Assembly: GCA_003235605.1 (NCBI GenBank)
Contig: QJVU01000083.1
Span: forward strand, 1-6,910
DNA: 6,910 nucleotides
Source of the DNA: Planctomycetota bacterium
GTDB taxonomy: Bacteria > Planctomycetota > UBA1135 > UBA2386
Reading direction: 5' to 3'
Under the pieces are notes generated by a model. The model was not told the origin of the DNA. It searched no databases and saw only the letters and a list, made by a program, of their open reading frames with translations. The position numbers and the translations under genes were made by a program. How positions within the stretch are numbered: position 1 is the first letter of the stretch; every line of letters starts with the position of its first letter. Shown piece after piece: positions 1 to 6,079 of this stretch.

Positions 1-751
1 AGGCGTAGTGGGGACGCTGCATGTGGCGAATGTTGCCCATCAGGAGCCGCAGGTCACGCTCCACGGGATCGCTCAGATCGAAGGGCACGAATTTTCCCCA
101 GGTGTCGAAGTCGTCCGGTCCGTAGAGGCCGCCGGCACTGCCGGTGAGGCGGACCGGCACGTCGTCGACCAGGGACAGCAGTGCGGAGATCGCGCCGCCG
201 GTGCCGTGACCGAAGGTGTAGATCTGTCCGGTCTCCACGTACCGTTGCTGAGCCAGCCAGTGGATCGCGGCGCAGGCGTCGTCTACCTCGCCGAAGAACA
301 TCTCGAAGTGCCCCGGGTTGCCGTTCTCGCCGCGCAGCATCGGGCACATCACGACACAGCCTGCATCCAGGAAAGGCTGGCACTGCTCGAGATCGGTGGG
401 GCCGAGGGCAAAGCCGCTGTGGAAGTAGACGAGAGCCGGGTACCGGCTCGAAGGGTACTTGGGAAAGGCGAGCCAGGCCGTCAGCTTCAGCTTTCCCGAG
501 TGGTAGGTGATCTCCTGGACCCCGTCGGGGGGGCCGCCTGCGTGTCCCTCCTGGGGCGCGGCGCCACGCCGGCGGAGCCTGGTCTGGAACGTGGCCCGGC
601 GACGGGTGAAAGGGATGCCCTTGTCGCTGGTGCGGACCTCGGCGTTCTCGGCGGGGGCCGAGGATGGGGTGGCGAGGTCGCGGAGCCCGAGGAAAGCCAG
701 CAGGCAGGCCGGACAGGCGACGAGGACGAAAATACCCAGGGACAGCTTCAT
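1..751 (-). CDS. Alpha/beta hydrolase (esterase/prolyl oligopeptidase-like), 3' end outside window, nucleophile Ser replaced by Gly
   Basis: The first 250 residues are visible and the C-terminus lies beyond the window. An N-terminal hydrophobic run (residues 3-22) looks like a signal anchor; LVAC at 10-13 fits a lipobox pattern, but more hydrophobic residues follow, so lipidation is doubtful. A disordered, Arg/Pro-rich linker reaches to about residue 78. The hydrolase fold begins near 80, with strand plus oxyanion-hole-like ALVYFHSGF (106-114), then MLRGENGNPG (138-147), typical of secreted dipeptidyl-peptidase/acyl-esterase-like hydrolases. The nucleophile elbow is YTFGHGTGG (178-186). In the family this is GxSxG, and here position 183 is Gly (GGC), one transition away from AGC Ser. 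The acid and His of the triad would lie past the window edge. The ATG at 751 is the first start after an in-frame TGA, and no clear Shine-Dalgarno precedes it. The fold is fairly certain. Activity is doubtful and the substrate unknown. Confidence 0.8.
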   Translation of the reverse strand, partial: MKLSLGIFVLVACPACLLAFLGLRDLATPSSAPAENAEVRTSDKGIPFTRRRATFQTRLRRRGAAPQEGHAGGPPDGVQEITYHSGKLKLTAWLAFPKYPSSRYPALVYFHSGFALGPTDLEQCQPFLDAGCVVMCPMLRGENGNPGHFEMFFGEVDDACAAIHWLAQQRYVETGQIYTFGHGTGGAISALLSLVDDVPVRLTGSAGGLYGPDDFDTWGKFVPFDLSDPVERDLRLLMGNIRHMQRPHYA

Positions 752-851
752 CGTGGTGTGGCGGGCTACGGGGTCTATCGGTCGGAGCCGGCGCGTTCTT
801 CACGAGCCCCAAAGGAACGCTCCGCCAGCGCGAGCGGAGGCGCTTCCAGGG

Positions 852-933
852 GGTATGGCCGAGAAGCCCAGATTGGGGAGGGTCCGATGGCACGGAACCC
901 GTGGCCCGGCTCCTCCCGAACCCCGGCCATGCC
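852..933. other. Nested imperfect stem-loop (candidate structured RNA or palindromic element)
   Basis: Several helices nest within 82 bases. The outer arms GGTATGGCCG (852-861) and CGGCCATGCC (924-933) pair over 10 bp with one G-U. Inside, GGGAGGG (876-882) pairs with TCCTCCC (911-917). Next CCG (884-886) pairs with CGG (907-909). The apical GGCACGG (889-895) pairs with CCGTGGCC (899-906) with one bulged G, leaving a 3-base loop. Four nested helices in order are more than random GC-rich sequence usually gives, though high GC raises the chance level. A rival helix, CCCCGG (921-926) with CCGGGG (951-956), would break the outer arm. Strand and function are unknown. Confidence 0.5.
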
Positions 934-1000
934 ACCGTCGCGTTCTCAGACCGGGGCCGCGAGCTAAAGTCCCACCGGCCCTGTGCCGAGTTGGTGGTTG

Positions 1001-1016
1001 TAGAGACCTAGAGACC
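1001..1016. repeat. Perfect tandem repeat of an 8-base unit
   Basis: TAGAGACC occurs twice in direct abutment (1001-1008 and 1009-1016), 8 bases before the ribosome binding site of the vWA gene. It lies in its 5' untranslated or promoter region. It could be a repeated regulator site or a small slippage duplication; the sequence alone does not decide. Confidence 0.6.
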
Positions 1017-1023
1017 ACTTGCC

Positions 1024-1028
1024 GGAGG
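1024..1028 (+). promoter_or_regulatory. Ribosome binding site of the vWA gene
   Basis: GGAGG sits 11 bases before the ATG at 1040. An in-frame TTG at 1019 would place this motif inside the coding region, so it favours the ATG. The spacing is slightly long. Confidence 0.55.
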
Positions 1029-1039
1029 CCCTTCCAAAC

Positions 1040-1843
1040 ATGGCTTACAAAGCTGAAATCAGTTCTGCCAATCCTTCCTGCTTCTTGTTCCTGATCGATC
1101 AGTCGACGTCGATGGCGGAGGAGATCTCTGCTGGCGAAAGCACCCAGCAGAAGGCAACGGGCGTTGCCAACTCGATCAACAAGTGGCTCCAGGAGCTCAG
1201 CATCAAGTGCTCCAAGTCCGACGGTGTTCGGGACTACTACTACGTCGGGGTCATCGGTTACGGCATGAAGGTCCAACCCTGCCTGGCTGGCGCCGAGGGC
1301 CACTCGATGGTGCCGATCAGCGAGATCGCCAACAACCCCAACCGGGTCGAGGGCGAAGAGGGCCAGGCCCGGACCCCGGTCTGGTTCGATGCGGTCGCCG
1401 ACGGCGGCACCCCAATGTGTCGGGCGGTAGCCGAGGCGGAGCAGATCGTCCAGAGCTGGCTCGAGCTGCATCCGGACTCCTTCCCGCCCATCGTGATCCA
1501 CATCACGGACGGCGAGGCAACCGATGGTGACCCCACCGACCGCCTGCATCACCTGACCAGCCTGGCGAGTTCGGACGGCAACGTGATGCTGTTCAACATC
1601 CACCTGTCTGCCAACCCCGGCGCCACCCCGGTTTCGTTCCCGGACAGCCCGGACCAGCTCCCGGACGAGTACTCCCGGATGCTGTTCGAGACTGCGAGCC
1701 TCCTGACCCCGACCATGCGGGCGCTGGCCAAGGAGTACGGTTTCCAGACCTCGGAGAGGTCGCGGGGTTTCGTCCTGAACGCCGATATGACGGTGCTGGT
1801 GCAGGCCATCGACATCGGCACCCGCCCCAGCAACCTGCGCTGA
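1040..1843 (+). CDS. von Willebrand factor type A (vWA) domain protein with complete MIDAS
   Basis: This 267-residue protein is almost entirely one vWA domain. The domain opens with the hydrophobic strand CFLFLIDQSTSM (14-25). The metal-ion-dependent adhesion site is complete: DxSxS at D20, S22 and S24; the conserved Thr at T124 in GGTPM; and the Asp at D157 in HITDGEATDGD. It has no signal peptide or membrane segment, so a cytosolic location is expected. The C-terminal 40 residues extend past the core fold. Stand-alone bacterial vWA proteins of this kind often accompany PP2C phosphatases and Ser/Thr kinases or AAA+ ATPases and act by metal-dependent protein binding. No such partner is visible here. 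It is divergent from the hydrolase and convergent with the CAP gene, hence probably its own unit. The ATG is chosen over a TTG at 1019 because of the GGAGG at 1024. The fold is secure and the role unknown. Confidence 0.9.
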   Translation: MAYKAEISSANPSCFLFLIDQSTSMAEEISAGESTQQKATGVANSINKWLQELSIKCSKSDGVRDYYYVGVIGYGMKVQPCLAGAEGHSMVPISEIANNPNRVEGEEGQARTPVWFDAVADGGTPMCRAVAEAEQIVQSWLELHPDSFPPIVIHITDGEATDGDPTDRLHHLTSLASSDGNVMLFNIHLSANPGATPVSFPDSPDQLPDEYSRMLFETASLLTPTMRALAKEYGFQTSERSRGFVLNADMTVLVQAIDIGTRPSNLR

Positions 1844-1849
1844 GGAGCA

Positions 1850-1878
1850 GGGGCCTTGGGCCAAGGGTCCAAGGCCCC
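1850..1878. terminator. Perfect 10-bp hairpin after the vWA gene, terminator-like without a U tract
   Basis: GGGGCCTTGG (1850-1859) and CCAAGGCCCC (1869-1878) pair perfectly around a 9-base loop, starting 7 bases after the vWA stop codon. The position between two convergent genes suits a bidirectional terminator. No T-run follows on either strand, so it is not a canonical intrinsic terminator; it may instead stabilise a 3' end. Confidence 0.5.
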
Positions 1879-1915
1879 CCCGAATCCGGGCGAGGGCCGG
1901 ACCGTTGGGGTCGGG

Positions 1916-1940
1916 TTCCGGACCGATCTCAGGTCCGGAA
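1916..1940. other. Perfect 9-bp inverted repeat spanning the CAP gene stop codon
   Basis: TTCCGGACC (1916-1924) and GGTCCGGAA (1932-1940) pair around a 7-base loop. The loop contains the TGA stop (1931-1929) of the leftward CAP gene, so the last codons form one arm. No U tract follows on the minus strand. Together with the hairpin at 1850-1878 it makes a double hairpin between convergent genes and may act in transcript termination or 3'-end protection. Confidence 0.5.
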
Positions 1941-3329
1941 GTACCACACCAGCCGGACGCCCTCGCCCTTCCCGCTCTCCCGGTCCTTGGTCATGCCCGT
2001 GTCCTTGGTCTTGAGGGTGGCCTCGAAAACCGCCAGGTAGACGCTGCCCCTGCGCAGGGCGTACTTCGGCAGGAAGAACGCGCTCAGGTTGTTGTTGGGC
2101 AGGCTGGGGTGGAGTGGCTGCTCGGGTGTGAACATGGTGCCCGAGACCGGGATCTTGCCGTCACGGCCGCGAAACAGCCTCAGGGAGACGTTCTCCAACG
2201 GCAGGATGCCAAAGGTGACCGACACCGGATACCCGGGCTTTCGCAGGTAGCAGCCAGGGTCCTTGGCCGGAGCCGGGTGCTCCGGTTTCGCCAGCAGCGG
2301 GACCCGCTGCTGGCCGGGAGCCGGTACCACAACGATGTCCTGCACCCGGCTCACGAGGCCATGCCCGGTGCGAATCACCGAGTAACAGGAGACGCCGACC
2401 CCGAGGCCGCGGTCGTGCTCCCTGAGGAAGAGCACGCGGTGCATCATCGTTGGCGTCTGCAGGTCGATGGCCTTCACGGGATCCGACACCTTGACGATGT
2501 TGCTGTTCCTGGCGGCGTCCAGCCCTTCCTTGGTGTAGCCGGGATTGTCCGGCCGCTCACCGTGGACGCCCATGTCGTCGCCGCTCTCGGCACCGTCGTT
2601 GCCGTTCCTCTCCAGGTATTCGGCGTGCTTCTGGCAGCCGTCGGAAAGCGAGGTGCTCAGGCGAAGGGGCGCCAGGCCCACGAGCGCGCGCCACTGGTTG
2701 AGGCGTGTCAGAACCAGCCACTGGGCGTCCTGGAAACCGGCCGGGCGCGGAACGGGGGTGAGCCCCAGAACCCAGGCGTCTCGCTCACGCTGCAATCGGT
2801 ACCGGACCATGCCGTTGCTGGTCGGGGCCAACCGGGTGTCGTTCTGCCGATAGAACGCGCCACGGTTCCAGCGGAGATAGTCCCCCTTGCCATCGAACGT
2901 GCCGTCCATGTCGGCGTCCAACAGCTCCACCGCGTGGCCGCCCACGGTGCCCTTCAGCAGCGCAGCCGGTGCCCCGAACCAGGCGCCAGCCTTGCGGTAG
3001 ACGAGCACCTCTGCGGTCCGGTTTCCTGCCACGACCTGCAGAACCTGGGGGCTATGGGAGGCGACTTGCCGGTCCGGCTCGCCGTCGCCGTCGGTGTCCA
3101 CGCGCAAGGCGTTTGCCTCGAGCTGCACCTTGTGCCCCGCCGGTGCCAGCGCTGGCGGCAGCTGGTCTCGCAGCAGGTGCTCGATCGCCAGGGGCACGAT
3201 GGCTGGGTCGGCCAGCTGTGCTGGCCGGAGGTGGCCCGAGACCTCCTGGGCCGCGGACTGCCGCGCAGCACAGAACAGGAACAGGATCGCCACCAGACGC
3301 AACACGAGGTGCAATCTTCGCGGCGACAC
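1929..3329 (-). CDS. Secreted CAP/SCP-domain protein with two DxDxDG calcium-type loops
   Basis: The 466-residue protein has an export signal: basic start, hydrophobic run about 8-22, and probable cleavage after A27 in RQSAAQE. The N-terminal half has two nine-residue acidic loops matching DxDxDGxxD, at 78-86 (DTDGDGEPD) and 138-146 (DADMDGTFD), as in calcium-binding dockerin, EF-hand or thrombospondin-type repeats. A CAP domain follows from about 203 to 318: LVLTRLNQWRALVGLAPLRL (205-224), CQKHAEYLE (232-240), H256 in GVHGERP, E268, then MMHRVLFL (295-302) with H297 and GLGVGVSCY (308-316). H256, E268 and H297 are plausible members of the CAP His/Glu cluster, unaligned here. The remaining 150 residues are unassigned. 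The GTG at 3329 has a weak GCAGG upstream; a second GTG at codon 9 would shorten the signal. It follows the namZ-type gene by 52 bases and may share its transcript. CAP proteins can bind lipids or act on cell-surface substrates; its job here is unknown. Confidence 0.8.
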   Translation of the reverse strand: MSPRRLHLVLRLVAILFLFCAARQSAAQEVSGHLRPAQLADPAIVPLAIEHLLRDQLPPALAPAGHKVQLEANALRVDTDGDGEPDRQVASHSPQVLQVVAGNRTAEVLVYRKAGAWFGAPAALLKGTVGGHAVELLDADMDGTFDGKGDYLRWNRGAFYRQNDTRLAPTSNGMVRYRLQRERDAWVLGLTPVPRPAGFQDAQWLVLTRLNQWRALVGLAPLRLSTSLSDGCQKHAEYLERNGNDGAESGDDMGVHGERPDNPGYTKEGLDAARNSNIVKVSDPVKAIDLQTPTMMHRVLFLREHDRGLGVGVSCYSVIRTGHGLVSRVQDIVVVPAPGQQRVPLLAKPEHPAPAKDPGCYLRKPGYPVSVTFGILPLENVSLRLFRGRDGKIPVSGTMFTPEQPLHPSLPNNNLSAFFLPKYALRRGSVYLAVFEATLKTKDTGMTKDRESGKGEGVRLVWYFRT

Positions 3330-3352
3330 GCGGGACCTGCAATCGGCTGTGC

Positions 3353-3368
3353 CGTGCGGGAGCGCACG
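3353..3368. other. Small intercistronic hairpin between the namZ-type and CAP genes
   Basis: CGTGCG (3353-3358) pairs perfectly with CGCACG (3363-3368) around a 4-base loop, within the 52-base spacer of the leftward operon. No T-run follows on the minus strand, so termination is unlikely. It could adjust relative expression or mark an mRNA processing site, and is short enough to arise by chance at this GC content. Confidence 0.35.
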
Positions 3369-3381
3369 AAGGAAAAGCGGC

Positions 3382-4587
3382 CTACGGGTAGATCAGGAAT
3401 CGTTGCCTGCGCTCGAGGAACGCTGCGACCTGTTCCTTGAATCCGGCCAGGAGCTGCTCGGGGCTGCTTGTCGTGAGACGCCGGCGAAATTCCTGGCCAG
3501 CGTGCCTGCCCAGCAGCGTGTCCAGCTCGCGGCTGGACCAGTCCTGCGCGTGGTACCGGGCCAGATGGCAAGCGAGGTGCACGCCGAGGAGAATCGGATC
3601 GAAGGCCTCGCGATGGGTTATCAGGAGCTCGACGCCCCGGCACCTGGTGCCCTGGAACTTGCTCGCCGTCGGCGTGAACTCCACCGGCACCACACGGCAT
3701 CCGGGGATGTTGGCCTTGTTGAGGGCGCGGGACATGGACAGGTGGTCCAGCCAGGGTGCGCCGACCACCTGGAACGGCGTGTCGGTGCCGCGACCGACCG
3801 AGAGATTGGTGGCCTCCAGCAGGCCCACTCCGGGATAGAGGAGAGCCTGGGTGAGGGACCGCATGTTGGGGGACGGGTTGACCCACAGCAGCCCCGTTGC
3901 GTCGTAGTGGTCCTGACGGCGCCAGCCCCGCATCATTACGACGCGGAGGTCGGCGCCAATGCCTTTCTCCTCGTTGAACATCCGCGCCAGTTCGCCCACG
4001 GTCATGCCGTGACGCACCGGCAGGGTGTGCCAGCCGACGAAGCACTCGTCCCTCTGGTCCAGCAGCGGCCCGCCAATGTCCGTGCCGTTGATCGGGTTGG
4101 GCCGGTCCAGCACCACGAAGCGCTTGCCGTGTTCGGCGCAGGCCTGCATGCACAGACCCATGGTGGAGATGTAGGTGTAGAAGCGACAGCCGATGTCCTG
4201 GATGTCGAACACCAGGGTGTCGATGCCAGCCAGCATCTCGGCAGTGGGCTTGCGGTGCTCGCCGTAGAGGCTGTGGATCTGCAGGCCGCACGGGTGCACG
4301 GCGTCCGTCACCTTGCCCTCGAGCCTGCCACGAAGACCGTGCTCGGGGCTGAACAGCGCCACCAGCCGGACGTTGCGGGCCTTCTCCAGTACCCGGACGG
4401 TGGTGCTGCCGGTGCGGTCGCGGCCAGTCTGATTGGTGACCAGGCCGACGCGCTGGTTCGACAGCAGCTTGCAACCTTCGGCTGCAATGCGGTCGACGCC
4501 CAGGTGCACCTGTCCACCGAGGGTAGACACCAGGATCAGCGCCATGGCAGTCTCGAAGGTCCCCCGGGTCGCCTTGTGTTCCTTCAT
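3382..4587 (-). CDS. namZ: Exo-beta-N-acetylmuramidase NamZ family (DUF1343)
   Basis: NamZ enzymes cleave single MurNAc residues from the non-reducing end of peptidoglycan chains, supplying free MurNAc for salvage. The 401-residue protein carries the family's conserved blocks in order: GVDRIAAEG (30-38), RVGLVTNQTG (46-55), LFSPEHGLRG (78-87), SLYGEHRKPT (106-115), DIQDIGCRFYTYISTM (128-143), DRPNPING (161-168), then RHGMTVGELA, WVNPSPNM, YPGVGLLEATNLSVGRGT and GAPW. E82 of SPEHG is in the block proposed as catalytic in characterised homologues (from memory). The length matches the family. The ATG at 4587 overlaps the symporter TGA as ATGA, with no Shine-Dalgarno, suggesting translational coupling. 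A longer in-frame start at 4731 would run through symporter code and is rejected. The N-terminus has basic residues and a short hydrophobic run (14-24), a weak export signal at best, although family members act outside the cytoplasm. The family call is firm; product specificity is inferred from it. Confidence 0.9.
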   Translation of the reverse strand: MKEHKATRGTFETAMALILVSTLGGQVHLGVDRIAAEGCKLLSNQRVGLVTNQTGRDRTGSTTVRVLEKARNVRLVALFSPEHGLRGRLEGKVTDAVHPCGLQIHSLYGEHRKPTAEMLAGIDTLVFDIQDIGCRFYTYISTMGLCMQACAEHGKRFVVLDRPNPINGTDIGGPLLDQRDECFVGWHTLPVRHGMTVGELARMFNEEKGIGADLRVVMMRGWRRQDHYDATGLLWVNPSPNMRSLTQALLYPGVGLLEATNLSVGRGTDTPFQVVGAPWLDHLSMSRALNKANIPGCRVVPVEFTPTASKFQGTRCRGVELLITHREAFDPILLGVHLACHLARYHAQDWSSRELDTLLGRHAGQEFRRRLTTSSPEQLLAGFKEQVAAFLERRQRFLIYP

Positions 4588-6041
4588 CGGTTGCGGTGTG
4601 AGACCGCGGCCTGCGCCAGTAGGCCGAACAGGAACGTAGCGCACGATCCCACCAGGGTGAACCAGGGCCATGCCAGATCCGTGCCGAAGTGGATCCAGGT
4701 CATCAGGACGAGGCCGGCGGCAAAGCCCCACAAGGCCGCCGGCGCGCGGACCCGGCGTGTGAAGATGCCGAGACAGAAGACCCCCAGGATCAGGCCGGTG
4801 GTGAAGCCGGCGATGGCCATCACCGCCTCGATCACGCCTGCCTGGAGCCCTTGTCCGGCGATGCCCACCTGGATCTGCAGGAAGCCGAAGATCACGGTGC
4901 AGATCTGGACCAGCTTCCGCTTGTGGGATTCCCCGGCCGTGGGGAGCCGGTAGGGGACCCAGAGATCGTTCACGAAGGCGGTGGCGGTGGAGTTGAGCGA
5001 GGAGGACAGGGTCGACATCGCTGCCGAGAACACGGCGCCGAGGACGATGCCGGTGACGCCGATGGGCAGGTGGTCGACGATGAAGCTGGCGAATACGTCA
5101 TCCCCGGACTCGGCGAATTCGTGTGTTGGTGGATGAAGGGTGTAGAAGGCGAAGAGGGCGATACCAACGGCCAGGAAGAACCAGAACTGCAGGAGCACCA
5201 CGGGACCGCTCAGCGCCAGGGCAAGCCCTGCCTGTCCCTGGCTGCGCGCGCTCAGGTAGCGCTGGACGAACATCTGGTCTGCGCCGTGACTGGCAAACGA
5301 GATCAGCGCGCCGCCGATGAGCCCGGCCCAGAAGACGTAGGCGTGCCCGCTGTCCAGGGCGAAGGTGAAGTCCAGGATCCGCAGCTTGTCCCGGTCGTGA
5401 TTCTGCGCAATCCGGGCGACCTCCTCCCAACCGCCCGGGACCTTGTCCAGGATCACCAGGAAGGCGATCACTGCGCCCGCCATGTAGACCAGGAACTGCA
5501 GGCAGTCCGTCCACACCACGGCGCGCATGCCACCCAGGAACGTGTACGCGATCGTGGCGATCCCCAGGAGCGTGATCGCCAGCCGCAGATCCATGTTGCC
5601 GACCTTGTGCAGGACGATGGCGCCAAGGAACAAGCGCAGCCCGTCGGCCAGGGTGCGTGTCACCAGGAACATCGCCGATGCCGCGCTCTGGACCCCGCCC
5701 CCGAAACGGTGGTGCAGGACCTCGTAGGCGGTGAGCATCCTGGCCCGGAAGAAGTGGGGCAGCAGCAGGAGCACCACCAGGAGCCGCCCCAGGACGTAAC
5801 CCATGGGCAGCTGCAAGAACGTCAGGTCGCCGCGGTAGGAGAAGCCGGGGATGCTCAGGAAAGTGACGGTGCTGGTCTCGGTGGCGACGATCGAGAACAG
5901 CAGCGCCCACCAGGGCAGGTCCCGGCCGCCGACCGTGTAGCCCTCCAGGTCCTGCCCTTTGCGCCCGAACAGGCTGCCAAACACGACCATCGCCAACAGG
6001 TAGGCCACCAGGATCACGAGGTCGGTGGTTGCAAGCTTCAA
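4584..6041 (-). CDS. Sodium:solute symporter (SSS family), probable MurNAc or amino-sugar importer
   Basis: This 485-residue inner-membrane protein has about 13-14 hydrophobic segments, as expected for the sodium:solute symporter family. Hallmarks are YTVGGRDLPWW (35-45), ATETSTVTFLSIPG (53-66), the family signature FLGGMRAVVWTDCLQF (168-183), HGADQMFVQRYLSA (252-265) and SAAMSTLSSSLNS (339-351). The last is the segment whose Ser/Thr residues contribute to the Na2 sodium site in characterised members. The substrate cannot be read from sequence. The ATGA overlap with a NamZ-type gene and the divergent murQ make MurNAc the best guess; non-PTS MurNAc import in Tannerella forsythia (MurT) is a precedent. 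No ATG is available before the first membrane segment. The TTG at 6041 gives a family-like N-terminus (MKLATTDLVILVAYL) and has a weak AGG upstream; a TTG at 6074 would add 11 residues. Confidence 0.9.
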   Translation of the reverse strand: MKLATTDLVILVAYLLAMVVFGSLFGRKGQDLEGYTVGGRDLPWWALLFSIVATETSTVTFLSIPGFSYRGDLTFLQLPMGYVLGRLLVVLLLLPHFFRARMLTAYEVLHHRFGGGVQSAASAMFLVTRTLADGLRLFLGAIVLHKVGNMDLRLAITLLGIATIAYTFLGGMRAVVWTDCLQFLVYMAGAVIAFLVILDKVPGGWEEVARIAQNHDRDKLRILDFTFALDSGHAYVFWAGLIGGALISFASHGADQMFVQRYLSARSQGQAGLALALSGPVVLLQFWFFLAVGIALFAFYTLHPPTHEFAESGDDVFASFIVDHLPIGVTGIVLGAVFSAAMSTLSSSLNSTATAFVNDLWVPYRLPTAGESHKRKLVQICTVIFGFLQIQVGIAGQGLQAGVIEAVMAIAGFTTGLILGVFCLGIFTRRVRAPAALWGFAAGLVLMTWIHFGTDLAWPWFTLVGSCATFLFGLLAQAAVSHRNR

Positions 6042-6079
6042 CGGCGCCGAGCCTAGGGGATAATCCGTACCCAACCAAC
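6042..6079. promoter_or_regulatory. Short divergent start region between the symporter and murQ
   Basis: Only 38 bases separate the divergent start codons. GATAAT at 6059-6064 matches a -10 box at 5 of 6 positions for rightward transcription and would start the murQ mRNA roughly 6071-6076, a few bases before its ATG, making it nearly leaderless. No good -35 is seen at 16-18 bases. AGGGGA (6055-6060) resembles a Shine-Dalgarno but lies 19 bases from the ATG, too far to act normally. GGAT-A-ATCC (6057-6065) is a small symmetric site. The leftward promoter is not evident and may lie inside murQ. Confidence 0.35.

Larger units (their letters stand above)
752..1039. other. Divergent intergenic region
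   Basis: This 288-base spacer separates the leftward hydrolase from the rightward vWA gene and must hold promoters for both, yet no convincing -35/-10 pair was found on either strand. It contains a nested stem-loop, a tandem octamer and the vWA ribosome binding site, listed separately. A smaller hairpin (CTCCGC paired with GCGGAG around 831-847) also lies here. Reading frames across it are Arg/Pro-rich and look non-coding. Confidence 0.7.

Noticed and set aside
54..935. A 293-codon minus-strand frame over the hydrolase
   Set aside because: It is Arg/Pro-rich shadow sequence, one frame off from the real hydrolase, which has no stop within the window and runs off its left edge.
800..1864. A 354-codon minus-strand frame over the vWA gene and the intergenic region
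   Set aside because: It is antisense to a complete vWA domain, is rich in Gly/Arg/His/Asp, and extends through the structured non-coding spacer.
1905..3440. A 511-codon plus-strand open frame opposite the CAP gene
   Set aside because: It has no domain or signal features, while the minus strand shows a signal peptide, calcium loops and a CAP domain over the same bases.
4588..4731. A longer start (4731) for the NamZ-type protein
   Set aside because: The extra residues are Arg/Pro-rich, overlap the symporter's coding sequence by over 140 bases and precede the family's conserved N-terminus. The ATGA overlap start at 4587 is far more plausible.
3094..4953. A 619-codon open frame on the plus strand antisense to the CAP, muramidase and symporter genes
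   Set aside because: It crosses three well-supported genes. Its translation is compositionally odd and lacks recognisable domains; long antisense frames are expected in GC-rich DNA.
4689..6056. A 455-codon plus-strand open frame rich in Glu, Asp, Gly and Gln opposite the symporter
   Set aside because: It is the mirror of hydrophobic membrane codons (Leu/Val/Ile reversed give Glu/Gln/Asp). The opposite strand has a clear SSS family protein.
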